From Bacillota bacterium (GTDB lineage: Bacteria > Bacillota > Clostridia > Christensenellales > SZUA-584), in NCBI GenBank assembly GCA_023459495.1, contig JAEWTL010000013.1, forward strand, positions 409,743 to 473,742: a stretch of DNA of 64,000 bases, given 5' to 3'. Position 1 is the first letter of the stretch. Each line of letters begins with the position of its first letter. Position numbers and translations under genes: made by a program. Below are positions 41,124-49,922 of the stretch, in pieces. Below the pieces are notes generated by a model, which was not told the origin of the DNA, searched no databases, and worked only from the letters and a program-made list of their open reading frames with translations.

Positions 41124-43523
41124 TTGAAGAAACAGGCAAACGAGAAGAGGCGGGAAGGCAGCAGAAAGCAGGCGGCTGGCAAGAAACAGTCTGGCAAAAA
41201 GCTGGCTTTGAAAAGTATCTCCGTTAAAATCCTGGCCGTGGTGCTGACCGCCATCGTATTGGTCGCCGTGTTGTGCGTGACGGTAATGACAGCGCTGAAC
41301 AACAACTATACCGACCAGATTATAACCGGACAGGCGGAGCGGGCATTCAGCTACCTCAATACCAGAGTAGGCGAACTGAAAAACAACTGCGTTGTCGGTA
41401 CGTTGTCGCTCGCCAACAGCGAACTGCTTAAAACCACCGTGGCTTTGGGCGACCCGAACCGCATCTCTTTCGCTCTGACCGGCCTGCCCAGCGCCGGGCT
41501 GGATTTCGCCGTCGTAATGAACAACAGCAGCGCGATTATGTTCGATACCAGAAAAGATGAGCAAGCCGATACGGGCTATTTGACTGAAGCAATGACCGGA
41601 GGCAACGGCATCTATGCCGACACCCAGAGCAATCTGTACATACTGTCCCCCAGCGTTGTGAAGGACGATAAGGGAACGGCGGTGGGTACCCTGATCGGCG
41701 GTATATACTTAAACCGGCAGGATCTGTTGGACGAGCTCAACGGTATGCTGGGAGTGGACTTCTCAATATTCTCCGGCGATACGATCGTGAAAACCACCAT
41801 CAAGCAGGGAGACCAGTATGCCACAGGTACAAAGTTGGATGCCGTAATCGCATCGACAGTGCTGTCGGATAAGCAGAACTATCAGACCCGAACAACCATT
41901 TTCGGTGTGCCGTATATGGCGATTTACTCGCCTGTGCTGAATAACAGCGGAGAATCGATCGGTGTGCTGTCCGCTCAGTTAAACATTACGGACCTCGAAG
42001 CGGGCCGCAACAAATCGATGGCCATCTCGCTGGGTGCCGTTGCTGTGCTGATTGCAGCGGCCGTGGCGGTGGTGCTCGTCTTTGTACGCCGAAGCATCAG
42101 AAAGCCGTTAACGGTTCTCACTAACGGTGCACAGTTGCTGGCTATGGGCAACACGGATTTTGAGATGGACATAAAGCGGCAGGATGAAATCGGCATATTG
42201 GCAGGCGCGTTCCGCGGCGCGGCGGATGCGCTGAAGGCGATGCTGGCGGATGCGGATATGCTTGCGCAGGCCGCCGTGGAAGGCCGCCTATCCACCCGGG
42301 CTAACGCGGAAAAGCACCAGGGCGATTTCAGAAAGATCGTCGAAGGTGTCAACAATACACTGGATGCAGTGATCGAACCGGTGCAGGAAGCCTCAACAGT
42401 GCTTGCGGAGATGTCCAAGGGCGATCTCCGCGTGAGCGTTACAGGCGATTACATGGGCGACCACGCGATAATCAAAGGCGCGTTGAATAGCACCATCAGC
42501 GCGATTCGGGGATATATCGGCGAGGTATCCGAGGTGCTGGGTGAGATGGCAAAGGGCAACCTAAATGTCTCCATTGAGTCGGAATACAAGGGCGACTTTG
42601 TCGCGCTGAAGGATTCGATCAATGCCATCATCGGGTCACTGAACAACGTGTTGGGTGATATCAACCTGGCGGCGGATCAGGTGGCTTCGGGTACACGGCA
42701 GGTGTCGGATGGCAGCCAGGATATATCACAGGGGGCTACGGAACAGTCCAGTGCGATCGAGGAGCTAACAGCGTCCGTCTCGGAGATTGCGGAACAGACG
42801 CGGCAAAACGCCATGAGCGCGAATCAGGCCAACGATCTGACTACTCTCGCGGCAGCCGACGCGGCAAAGGGTAACGAGCAGATGCAGTCCATGCAGCAAG
42901 CGATGAGCGATATCAGCGAAGCGTCCCGAAACATCAGCAGAATCATCAAGGTGATTGACGATATCGCGTTCCAGACCAATATCCTTGCGCTCAACGCGGC
43001 AGTGGAAGCCGCAAGGGCGGGCGTACACGGCAAAGGCTTCGCGGTAGTTGCCGATGAGGTGAGGAGCCTTGCGGCGCGCAGCGCAGACGCAGCCCGGGAA
43101 ACAACGGAGCTCATCGAAGGCTCCGTCAAAAAGACGGCAGCGGGTACCAAGATCGCGGATGACACCGCGGTGGCACTGGGAGATATCGTGTGTGGCATCC
43201 GCAAGGCGGGGCAGCTGGTGAGCGAGATTGCCCGCGCTTCCAATGAACAGGCGAGCGCCATCGCACAGGTGAACCGCGGCATCGAACAGCTTTCGGCTGT
43301 GGTGCAGACCAACTCCGCTACGGCAGAAGAAGCAGCCGCAGCAAGCGAACAGCTCTCCGGTCAGGCTGAGCTGCTGAAGAACATGGTGCGCCAGTTCAGC
43401 TTGAAGCAAGCAACGGTGTTTGCGGATATCGAAACCCCTGCACCCAAGTCTAAGCCTAAGACCCCGCAACATCCTGAAGAGATCAGCATCGACCTCTCAG
43501 ACAAAGACTTCGGCAAGTATTGA
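41124..43523 (+). CDS. Methyl-accepting chemotaxis protein
   Basis: A 799-residue chemoreceptor. After a basic N-terminus a membrane span (about 32-55) leads to a dCache-like outside domain (about 55-290), a second span (AMAISLGAVAVLIAAAVAVV near 300), a HAMP-type region followed by further HAMP-like repeats, and the cytoplasmic signalling tip EAARAGVHGKGFAVVADEVR. The start is a TTG at 41124, eight bases behind GAGGTG. A SigD-type promoter at 40939-40965 drives it. The ligand is unknown. Confidence 0.93.
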   Translation: MKKQANEKRREGSRKQAAGKKQSGKKLALKSISVKILAVVLTAIVLVAVLCVTVMTALNNNYTDQIITGQAERAFSYLNTRVGELKNNCVVGTLSLANSELLKTTVALGDPNRISFALTGLPSAGLDFAVVMNNSSAIMFDTRKDEQADTGYLTEAMTGGNGIYADTQSNLYILSPSVVKDDKGTAVGTLIGGIYLNRQDLLDELNGMLGVDFSIFSGDTIVKTTIKQGDQYATGTKLDAVIASTVLSDKQNYQTRTTIFGVPYMAIYSPVLNNSGESIGVLSAQLNITDLEAGRNKSMAISLGAVAVLIAAAVAVVLVFVRRSIRKPLTVLTNGAQLLAMGNTDFEMDIKRQDEIGILAGAFRGAADALKAMLADADMLAQAAVEGRLSTRANAEKHQGDFRKIVEGVNNTLDAVIEPVQEASTVLAEMSKGDLRVSVTGDYMGDHAIIKGALNSTISAIRGYIGEVSEVLGEMAKGNLNVSIESEYKGDFVALKDSINAIIGSLNNVLGDINLAADQVASGTRQVSDGSQDISQGATEQSSAIEELTASVSEIAEQTRQNAMSANQANDLTTLAAADAAKGNEQMQSMQQAMSDISEASRNISRIIKVIDDIAFQTNILALNAAVEAARAGVHGKGFAVVADEVRSLAARSADAARETTELIEGSVKKTAAGTKIADDTAVALGDIVCGIRKAGQLVSEIARASNEQASAIAQVNRGIEQLSAVVQTNSATAEEAAAASEQLSGQAELLKNMVRQFSLKQATVFADIETPAPKSKPKTPQHPEEISIDLSDKDFGKY

Positions 43524-43552
43524 GACTGGTTACAAAATATACTGAACAACAG

Positions 43553-43586
43553 GCGCTCTGCTGCAACCAGCGGCAGAGCGCTTTTC
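43553..43586 (+). terminator. Terminator of the chemoreceptor gene
   Basis: GCGCTCTGC (43553-43561) and GCAGAGCGC (43573-43581) form a 9-bp stem followed by TTTTCTATG. Confidence 0.85.
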
Positions 43587-43727
43587 TATGCTTTCCATAT
43601 AGGGAGACGGACAGTAAGCGTCGTTGGAAGACCACGTTCTGCGTACGTATATTTTGGTCCTGATGTAAACCATTAGAACTAAAAACGCCTATATGTCCCG
43701 TGTCAAGAAAAACGGACAAGTAAAAAG

Positions 43728-44453
43728 CTACGCAAGCTGACCTCTGAATTCCAAAGGGGTCAGCTTTTTCAATCCCCATTGTGGTCGTTCTTGATTATAG
43801 TAAGAAACAAATCTACCGATCAACCTTCGCATCTGTACACAGGTACGGTTTTTATGTAGCTTAAGCTCTTCATTCTTTAAAAGAGAAAAGAATGATTCCA
43901 TAGGCGCGTTATCATAGGGTGTCCCTGGCCGAGACATACTCATAATCAAACCATGATCCTGTACATATTCATGGTAAGCTGACGAACGATACTGTGATCC
44001 TCTGTCGGAATGCAAAATGATTCCCGCTTTCATGAAAGGCTCGGCTTTTTGCAGTGTATCTAATACCAGCCGCAAATCGTTCTTGTTGGAGATAGAATAT
44101 GCTACAATAGATTTATCACTTAAATTCTTAATGCAGGAGAGATATAGTATTCCATCCCTGCATGGAAGATAGGTGATATCTGTTAGCCACTTGTTGTGGA
44201 GGTCTGAAGCGTGGAAATCTTGCTGTAGTACATTGGGGAATGTGTGGGGCAAGCTCTGCGCTTCTCTCTTTTGTGGTATATATCTTTTCTTTCTTACTGA
44301 ACGCAAATTCATAATGGACATATATCGATGTACGCTCCCTAAGCTCATATGCAGATCATATTGGCGTTCTAGCTGCATTTGTATCTGTCGTCTACCTCTG
44401 GTCGGTTTCTCCATATAAACCGCCATAATCGCCGTTGCTTTATCCTTATCCAT
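43728..44453 (-). CDS. IS3-family transposase OrfB (DDE integrase)
   Basis: The integrase-type part of an IS3 transposase. The DDE triad is seen: Asp in WLTDITYLPCRDG, Asp in ILHSDRGSQYRSS and Glu in SFFSLLKNEEL; YNQERPQWGL is typical of the C-terminus. The same frame stays open upstream to about 44580, past the orfA stop, encoding HTH_21-like sequence (NCLCSKYGVAILCDYLN). The full OrfAB is probably made by -1 frameshifting near the end of orfA, as in this family. The coordinates give only the part after the first Met. Confidence 0.88.
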   Translation of the reverse strand: MDKDKATAIMAVYMEKPTRGRRQIQMQLERQYDLHMSLGSVHRYMSIMNLRSVRKKRYIPQKREAQSLPHTFPNVLQQDFHASDLHNKWLTDITYLPCRDGILYLSCIKNLSDKSIVAYSISNKNDLRLVLDTLQKAEPFMKAGIILHSDRGSQYRSSAYHEYVQDHGLIMSMSRPGTPYDNAPMESFFSLLKNEELKLHKNRTCVQMRRLIGRFVSYYNQERPQWGLKKLTPLEFRGQLA

Positions 44454-44575
44454 CTGGTTGTGAATCGGTTTGCCTCGCCGACCCCATCCGTAGTATCCGC
44501 TGCGAGAGCAATTCAGATAGTCACATAGAATGGCAACTCCGTATTTTGAACAAAGGCAATTGATTAACTGATACT

Positions 44576-44878
44576 TTATTTTGCTTGGTTGCTGCTTAGG
44601 GAGCGAAGTTGTTTTAGGATATCATTCTCCATCTCCAAATAGCTGATATATTCTTGCTGTGTCATGGCAGATGGGTTGACTTTGCGTGGTCTCCCACCAC
44701 CTTTCCCTTTGCCTCGACCATCGGGAAAACCGCCGCATTCTAAATATTTGTTCCTCCATTTTTGCACCCGGCTTTTATCGGATAAATCATATTCTCGGAC
44801 TAGTTCCATCATTTTTGCTCCAGCCAGATACTCTTTTACTACTCGTTCTTTCAATTCATTGCTGTATTTCTTGTTCAT
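44576..44878 (-). CDS. IS3-family transposase OrfA
   Basis: A 100-residue helix-turn-helix protein (YSNELKERVVKEYLAGAKMM, then LVREYDLSDKSRVQKWRNKY) that binds the inverted repeats. The C-terminal segment QEYISYLEMENDILKQLRSL is the leucine-zipper part of IS3 OrfA proteins. It overlaps the orfB frame in the -1 register, as expected for programmed frameshifting. Confidence 0.9.
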   Translation of the reverse strand: MNKKYSNELKERVVKEYLAGAKMMELVREYDLSDKSRVQKWRNKYLECGGFPDGRGKGKGGGRPRKVNPSAMTQQEYISYLEMENDILKQLRSLSSNQAK

Positions 44879-45006
44879 CGTTCCCTCCTTTCATTACAAA
44901 AGCCTATGTTACGATATTGTACCATAGGCTTTTTACTGTCCGTTTATAGTGTAACACTACAGCAATGGGGTTCTATTTATCAGGTTGCTGTATAAGCCTT
45001 TCGAAC

Positions 45007-46497
45007 TTATTTTGCTAATCTTTCAAAAATCGGATTCAATGCCAGATAAGTATCCCGAAAAACGCCCAGTTTATCGCTGTAAAGAGCTGCGTTGGCCGGA
45101 TTGGGCGTATTGACGCCGTCTGTTCTCACAAAATCTCTGGCTGCGGTGAAGTTGGGGAACAGCCCGATGCCTACCGCCGCGATGATGGCCGCACCAAGGC
45201 TTGTGGCGTGATCGGTGGTGGTTGTTTTTCGGACCGTAGTATTCAGTACGTCAGCGATGATCTGCCGCCACAAGCTGCTCTTCGCTCCGCCCCCGATTAT
45301 ATTGATTTCGTTGGCAAGGGGACTGAATCGCGCGAGATCCTCGCGAATCAGCTGCAGGTTCATGGCGACTCCCTCCAGCACTGCCCGCAGCATATTGCCG
45401 CGGCTGGTCTCCGCGGACATGCCGACAAACGCACCGCGGGCTTTGGTGTTCCACCAGGGCGAACGCTCACCCATAAGATAAGGCAGAAAGAGCACGCCGC
45501 CCGCACCCGCAGGGGTGTCTTCAATGGTCGCGTCTATTTCGCTATACGGGGTGGTGGCTTCAAAATACTGTTTCCTTGCCCAACTATAGGAGAGGCCGCC
45601 CGCCTGCATGGTACCCGCCAGCAGATAGAGGCCGGGCGCGGCAAACGGATACACCTGAAGCTTTCCTTCAGGATCGGGCAAATATTGGTCGGCGAGCACG
45701 GAGAGCCATGTGGAAGTACCGACACACAGGTAACTGTCACCGCTGCCCATCACACCCGCGCCCAGCGCCGCGCATGGGCCGTCGCCCGAACCCACGATCA
45801 CAGGAATGCCGGGCGCGATGCCCAGATCTGCCGCGGCCGGTCGTGTTACATAACCCGCTATGTCGGTGGATTCAAGTATTTCGGGGAACATGCAACCGTC
45901 CACGCCCGCCGCGCCGATTAGCCGGGGCGACCATGCGCGTGCGCTCATATCGTATGCTTGCATGAATGCCGCATCCTCGTGATCCGTCACATAACGTCCC
46001 GTCATCCGGAACGTCATATAGTCCTTTGCAGCCAGCACCTTGTACGTTTGCTTATAGATTTCCGGCTTGTTGGCCTTGATCCACATCAGCTTGGCCAAAG
46101 AATAGTTGGCGGTAAGCTGCTGGCCCACAAGACGGCAGGCTTCCTGCTTTCCGCCAATACGTTCGACCAAGGCTGAAGCTTCGCTGGAGGCCCGTCCGTC
46201 TTGCCAAATAATGCTGCGGGAGAGTGGCGCGCCGCTTTTGTCCACGCAAAGACAGCCCATTGACTGCCCGGAAAACGCAACTGCGATAACATCGGACGGG
46301 CTGTGTCCCACCATAATCTGCCGGGTTGAAAGACACACCGCCTGCCACCAGTCTTCGGGGTTTTGCTCCGCCCACAGCCCGTTGTAGGCATAGTGCGTTT
46401 CATAAGGGACCAGCGCTGACGCTACCAGCTCGCCTTCTTTCGTATAGAGGGATGCCTTGTTACCGGAAGTTCCAAGGTCATGAGCAAGGATCATCAT
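45007..46497 (-). CDS. FGGY-family carbohydrate kinase 1
   Basis: A 496-residue kinase of the xylulokinase/gluconokinase superfamily. The phosphate motif LAHDLGTSGNKASLYTKEG, FSGQSMGCLCVDKSG and GVMGSGDSYLCVGTSTW and the C-terminal NIIGGGAKSSLWRQIIADVL are family hallmarks. A second close relative is encoded at 55052-56575. It overlaps the aldolase gene by four bases on the minus strand. The substrate is unknown but should be a pentulose or hexulose. Confidence 0.88.
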   Translation of the reverse strand: MMILAHDLGTSGNKASLYTKEGELVASALVPYETHYAYNGLWAEQNPEDWWQAVCLSTRQIMVGHSPSDVIAVAFSGQSMGCLCVDKSGAPLSRSIIWQDGRASSEASALVERIGGKQEACRLVGQQLTANYSLAKLMWIKANKPEIYKQTYKVLAAKDYMTFRMTGRYVTDHEDAAFMQAYDMSARAWSPRLIGAAGVDGCMFPEILESTDIAGYVTRPAAADLGIAPGIPVIVGSGDGPCAALGAGVMGSGDSYLCVGTSTWLSVLADQYLPDPEGKLQVYPFAAPGLYLLAGTMQAGGLSYSWARKQYFEATTPYSEIDATIEDTPAGAGGVLFLPYLMGERSPWWNTKARGAFVGMSAETSRGNMLRAVLEGVAMNLQLIREDLARFSPLANEINIIGGGAKSSLWRQIIADVLNTTVRKTTTTDHATSLGAAIIAAVGIGLFPNFTAARDFVRTDGVNTPNPANAALYSDKLGVFRDTYLALNPIFERLAK

Positions 46498-47168
46498 AAC
46501 GCGTTTAATTCGTGAATGAGTGCCTCTACTTTTGAATTGCTCATGCCAAAACGGGTAACGCCGATGGATTTCAGTTGTTCGACCATTTCCAGCCCGTTGA
46601 TGCCGCCGGCTGCCTTGATCTGAGCCCTGTTGCCAATGGTATCTTTGATTATCTGTACAGCTTCGACAGTCGTAGGCCCGTAAAAACCGGAGCCTGTTTT
46701 TACAAAATCACAGCCTGTTTCAACAATCAACTCGGATGCGATTTTGATTTGTTCGTCTGAAAGGAGCGGGGTGTGGATAATAACCTTAAGCAATTTTGGC
46801 GTTACTTCGCGAACTGCCTTAAGCTCCTTTTTTACCTCGTCATACATACCCGAACGCAGGAAAGGCACATTCATAAACATATCGATTTCTCCACACCCAC
46901 GGCCAAGCCAATGACGTGCAGCAGCCACCTTGAAATCAACCGGTTCTTCACCAACGCCGGTGGTGTTGCCGACTGTGCCGCCTACCAGAACATCTACACC
47001 CCGTAATTTGTCTAACATGTACTCAGTGAAGCTCTGGTTAACATAAACGATATGGTAGTGGTACTTTTTCGCACATTCAGCCAGGTAATCCACTTCTGCG
47101 AGCGTATCTTTTGGATTAATTGCCACTGAATCCAACATCCCTACAAACTCTTTTGCCTTCTGATTCAT
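46494..47168 (-). CDS. DERA-like (DeoC family) aldolase with atypical active-site motif
   Basis: A 224-residue class I aldolase of the deoxyribose-phosphate aldolase family. The catalytic Asp is in GEIDMFMNVPF, the Schiff-base Lys in FVKTGSGFYG (Lys157) and the second Lys in IKAAGGI. The consensus KTSTGF is changed to KTGSGF, and the sequence around the phosphate/acid region is KVIIHTPLL rather than KVILET. The substrate is therefore probably not plain 2-deoxyribose-5-phosphate. It is transcribed with FGGY kinase 1, divergently from the lacI-type gene. Confidence 0.8.
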   Translation of the reverse strand: MNQKAKEFVGMLDSVAINPKDTLAEVDYLAECAKKYHYHIVYVNQSFTEYMLDKLRGVDVLVGGTVGNTTGVGEEPVDFKVAAARHWLGRGCGEIDMFMNVPFLRSGMYDEVKKELKAVREVTPKLLKVIIHTPLLSDEQIKIASELIVETGCDFVKTGSGFYGPTTVEAVQIIKDTIGNRAQIKAAGGINGLEMVEQLKSIGVTRFGMSNSKVEALIHELNAL

Positions 47169-47453
47169 TTTTATCTCCTTCTTGTATCGCCGATTTTGTC
47201 AGGACCCCAGATACGCCTGCATGGTAGCACAATCTGAAAAGAACCGTCAATAACGAAGTTGTTATTTTATGAATTTTGATGAAAATGAAAGTAAATTGAT
47301 GCTGGAGGGTGATTATCACAATATATGTCCAAAAAGCCAGGGTAGGAGATTGATTATGGTTATTATTGGCATATTGACAACTGGCTTGTCTGGACATAAA
47401 ATAATATAAAGTTAAATGCGAAATGCAACCTTGTTTTTTTTAAATCTTTATAA

Positions 47454-47580
47454 ATGTATACGTATACATGGAACGGGAAAGGCGAATTTTTAAATTTACT
47501 CTATGTATACGTATACATGGTAAATTGCAAAAAGTTAAAGGCTTAAGAAATTATATTATGTGGAATGTATACGTATACAT
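47454..47580. promoter_or_regulatory. Three identical 16-bp LacI-type operators
   Basis: The perfect palindrome ATGTATACGTATACAT occurs at 47454-47469, 47503-47518 and 47565-47580, with centres 49 and 62 bp apart. The sites lie in the 436-bp divergent region between the aldolase-kinase unit and the LacI gene. Their spacing suits cooperative or looped binding. They are the probable sites of the adjacent LacI-family protein. The rest of this region (47169-47453) shows only AT-rich promoter-like sequence. Confidence 0.8.
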
Positions 47581-47604
47581 TGCGACACTGGGAAAGGGTT
47601 TTGT

Positions 47605-48627
47605 ATGAACCAAAAGGATATTGCAAGATTAGCAGGTGTCTCTTCAGCTACGGTTTCAAGAGTCGTCAATGGGGATGAAAAAGTAGCTCCGGACACATTT
47701 AATAATGTCAAACGGATCATTAGCGAATACGGCTATGTGCATAATGCCATAGCGAGGAATTTGAAGAAGTCCAGCACCAAAACAATCGGATATCTTGTTC
47801 CCGATATTAAGAATCCCTTCTTCACTTCGGTGCTGGTGGGCTTTGAAGAAATGTGCTACGCCAAGGGCTACGATATCATTTTTGAGAATACCTGTGAGAA
47901 TGTTGAAAAAGAAATTAAGTCCATGCAGACTCTTTTGGGCTTACGGGTAGATGGACTTCTGGCCGTATTTGTAGATCCGGACAATCAGCTGATAGGCAGC
48001 TTTGATTCAATGGGGATTCCGATCGTATTAATCGACAGGAAGTCAAAGACGGAAACCAAACATGATTGCATCATCATTGATAATTACGATGGCATGAAGA
48101 AGCTTGTTGACCATCTGGTTTCTTTGGGGCACAGAGATATCGCTACTGTGCATGGACCTGAGAATTTAACGCCTGGCGAAGAACGCCTCAACGGTTTTTA
48201 TGCAGCCATGGAGCAGGCGGGCATTCCTGTCAATAAAGAATATGTTGTTCCGGGCTGGTTCTCTGAAGAAGGCTCATATAAGGCGGTGGAGCAGCTTCTC
48301 AAGCTAAAGAAACCGCCTACGGCCATCATAACGGCAAATAATCTTTCAACGATGGGCGCCTATGCCGCGCTTGCCGATCATAAAATCAAGATTCCTTCGG
48401 ATATTTCTCTGGTTGGGATTGACGATTTTGCTTTGGCAAGTCATCTCACTCCGCCGTTAACTGTACTGAAAAGATCGAATACGACGGTGGGCAGAGTTGC
48501 TGGAGATATGCTGATGGATCGGATAGAAATGGAGGACCACGCCCGAATTCCTCAGCGTATAAGGACACTTCCAACTGATCTTTGTATCAGGGAATCATCC
48601 TCTGGTCCAAGAAGTCACAGCCTGTAA
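47605..48627 (+). CDS. LacI-family transcriptional regulator
   Basis: A 340-residue LacI-type repressor. The DNA-binding head is MNQKDIARLAGVSSATVSRV and the hinge helix region is near residue 50 (IARNLKKSSTKTIGYLVPDI). The effector domain follows the sugar-binding PBP fold (EYVVPGWFSEEG; DDFALASHLTPPLTVLKRSN). The start is ATG 47605; a longer frame from 47560 crosses an operator and is rejected. It probably controls the whole second cluster through the three palindromes just upstream. Confidence 0.93.
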   Translation: MNQKDIARLAGVSSATVSRVVNGDEKVAPDTFNNVKRIISEYGYVHNAIARNLKKSSTKTIGYLVPDIKNPFFTSVLVGFEEMCYAKGYDIIFENTCENVEKEIKSMQTLLGLRVDGLLAVFVDPDNQLIGSFDSMGIPIVLIDRKSKTETKHDCIIIDNYDGMKKLVDHLVSLGHRDIATVHGPENLTPGEERLNGFYAAMEQAGIPVNKEYVVPGWFSEEGSYKAVEQLLKLKKPPTAIITANNLSTMGAYAALADHKIKIPSDISLVGIDDFALASHLTPPLTVLKRSNTTVGRVAGDMLMDRIEMEDHARIPQRIRTLPTDLCIRESSSGPRSHSL

Positions 48628-48662
48628 GAATAAAAGTCGAATGTATGGATTATGGTTTTGCA

Positions 48663-48682
48663 TTTTGCACGCAGGTGCAAAA
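48663..48682 (+). promoter_or_regulatory. Hairpin before the substrate-binding protein gene
   Basis: TTTTGCAC (48663-48670) and GTGCAAAA (48675-48682) form an 8-bp stem with a GCAG loop, ten bases before the GGAGG of the next gene. It could affect ribosome access or mRNA stability. Confidence 0.45.
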
Positions 48683-48705
48683 AATAATAAATTGGAGGAA
48701 ATAGT

Positions 48706-49785
48706 ATGAAGAAACTGATTGCAGTTGCCGTCGCAATGCTGATGATGGTTGCGGTTTTCACGGGCTGCAGTACCCCGAATCCTCAGGAGTCCACTCCCTC
48801 TACCCAGGTTTCGACCGAACAGAGTGTGGCGCCGTCTGAATCAACTGCGGCTGGCGAAGTGTATGAAATCGCTGTCCTGATCAAGGCAACGGACTCCGAT
48901 TTCTGGCAGTATGTGCTTGTCGGTGCTTTGAATTACGCTTATGAGAATTCTGACAAGGTTCATGTAACAACGTATGGCCCTCCATCTGAAGCTGATACAG
49001 CTGAGCAGGCCGAGATCATGGACAATATTGTTACAACAAAGCCCGATGGAATCGTCGTTGCTGCGACTTTGTCCGATGGCCTGAACGCAGGTATCGAAGC
49101 GGCTACGGAAGCTGGCATCCCGGTTGTTACAATCGATAACAGAGTAACGACTGACGCGTATGTAACGCATTATGCTACTGACAACCTCGCTGCTGGTGCG
49201 CAGGCGGCTCAGAAGTTCGTGGACGAATTGACTGCCCGCGGCGTTGCGCTTACGGGTAAAGTTGGCCTGATTTCGGCCATGGCTGGTGTGCAGGTTCTGA
49301 CCGACAGAGAAGACGGCTTTGTCAACAAACTGAAAGAGCTGGCTCCTGACCTCGAAGTGTTGGAAAAAGTGTTTGTAGACAACGACATTCCGACAGCGCT
49401 TTCGGCTGCAGAGAATATCTATGCTGCGAACAAGGCTGACCTGGTTGGCTACTTTGCTTCCAACAATGCAACCGGTGACGGCCTGACCCAGTTCATCACT
49501 GAGAACAGCCTGGGCGACAAGCTGGTCTGCGTAACGTTCGACTCCGACCCGACTGAAATCGAAGGAATCCGCAGCGGCGCTATCGTTGCGACGATCGTAC
49601 AGGATCCGTACGGCATGGGTTACAAGGGCTGCGACACCATCTACCAGATCGTGTCCGGAGCCAAGACGGCTGCTGACTTCGAGAAGTACTATGATACCGG
49701 CGTTTCCGTTATCGACAAGTCCAACGTTGACTCCGAAGATATGGCGGGGATGATCGATCCTTTCTCGCTGGCGAAGTACAAGTAA
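48706..49785 (+). CDS. Sugar-binding lipoprotein of an ABC importer
   Basis: A 359-residue type I periplasmic-binding-fold lipoprotein. A signal peptide ends in the lipobox VFTGC (Cys24). A low-complexity Ser/Thr linker follows (residues 25-50). Then comes the ribose-type fold (AVLIKATDSDFWQYVLVGAL; DGIVVAATLSDGL; VTIDNRVTTDAYVTHYATDN). It binds the sugar outside and hands it to the RbsC-like permease encoded at 51485-52477. A long hairpin follows its stop. Confidence 0.93.
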   Translation: MKKLIAVAVAMLMMVAVFTGCSTPNPQESTPSTQVSTEQSVAPSESTAAGEVYEIAVLIKATDSDFWQYVLVGALNYAYENSDKVHVTTYGPPSEADTAEQAEIMDNIVTTKPDGIVVAATLSDGLNAGIEAATEAGIPVVTIDNRVTTDAYVTHYATDNLAAGAQAAQKFVDELTARGVALTGKVGLISAMAGVQVLTDREDGFVNKLKELAPDLEVLEKVFVDNDIPTALSAAENIYAANKADLVGYFASNNATGDGLTQFITENSLGDKLVCVTFDSDPTEIEGIRSGAIVATIVQDPYGMGYKGCDTIYQIVSGAKTAADFEKYYDTGVSVIDKSNVDSEDMAGMIDPFSLAKYK

Positions 49786-49797
49786 GCTAAAACGGAT

Positions 49798-49831
49798 GAA
49801 CAAGTACCGGGATATATCCCGGTACTTGTTC
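49798..49831 (+). terminator. Perfect 14-bp hairpin after the binding-protein gene
   Basis: GAACAAGTACCGGG (49798-49811) and CCCGGTACTTGTTC (49818-49831) pair perfectly around ATATAT. Only CAAAATCC follows, so it looks like an attenuating or mRNA-stabilising stem that favours high expression of the binding protein. Confidence 0.7.
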
Positions 49832-49922
49832 AAAATCCTATCGCTATTATTCATAGATAGAACCAGAAGTACAATATGATCTATTAGCGAGTTGATAATG
49901 GTTAAGAGAGGGTTGGTACTGT

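Larger units (their letters stand above)
43701..44956 (-). mobile_element. IS3-family insertion sequence
   Basis: An element of about 1.26 kb. Both ends begin TGT and share the block ACGGACA...GTAAAAAGC as inverted repeats (left 43701-43728, right near 44929-44956). It carries the typical orfA and orfB. No clear 3-bp target duplication is seen, so the exact ends are approximate. It lies between the chemoreceptor and the second sugar cluster and breaks no gene that I can see. Confidence 0.85.

Noticed and set aside
40945..41127. A 60-codon frame ending at the chemoreceptor start (overlapping TTGA)
   Set aside because: Its ATG lies inside the sigma-28 promoter (40939-40965), so the transcript would start after it, and no ribosome-binding site precedes it.
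47454..47580. CRISPR-like array
   Set aside because: Three copies of a 16-bp palindrome with unequal spacing and no cas genes; they are regulator sites next to a LacI gene.
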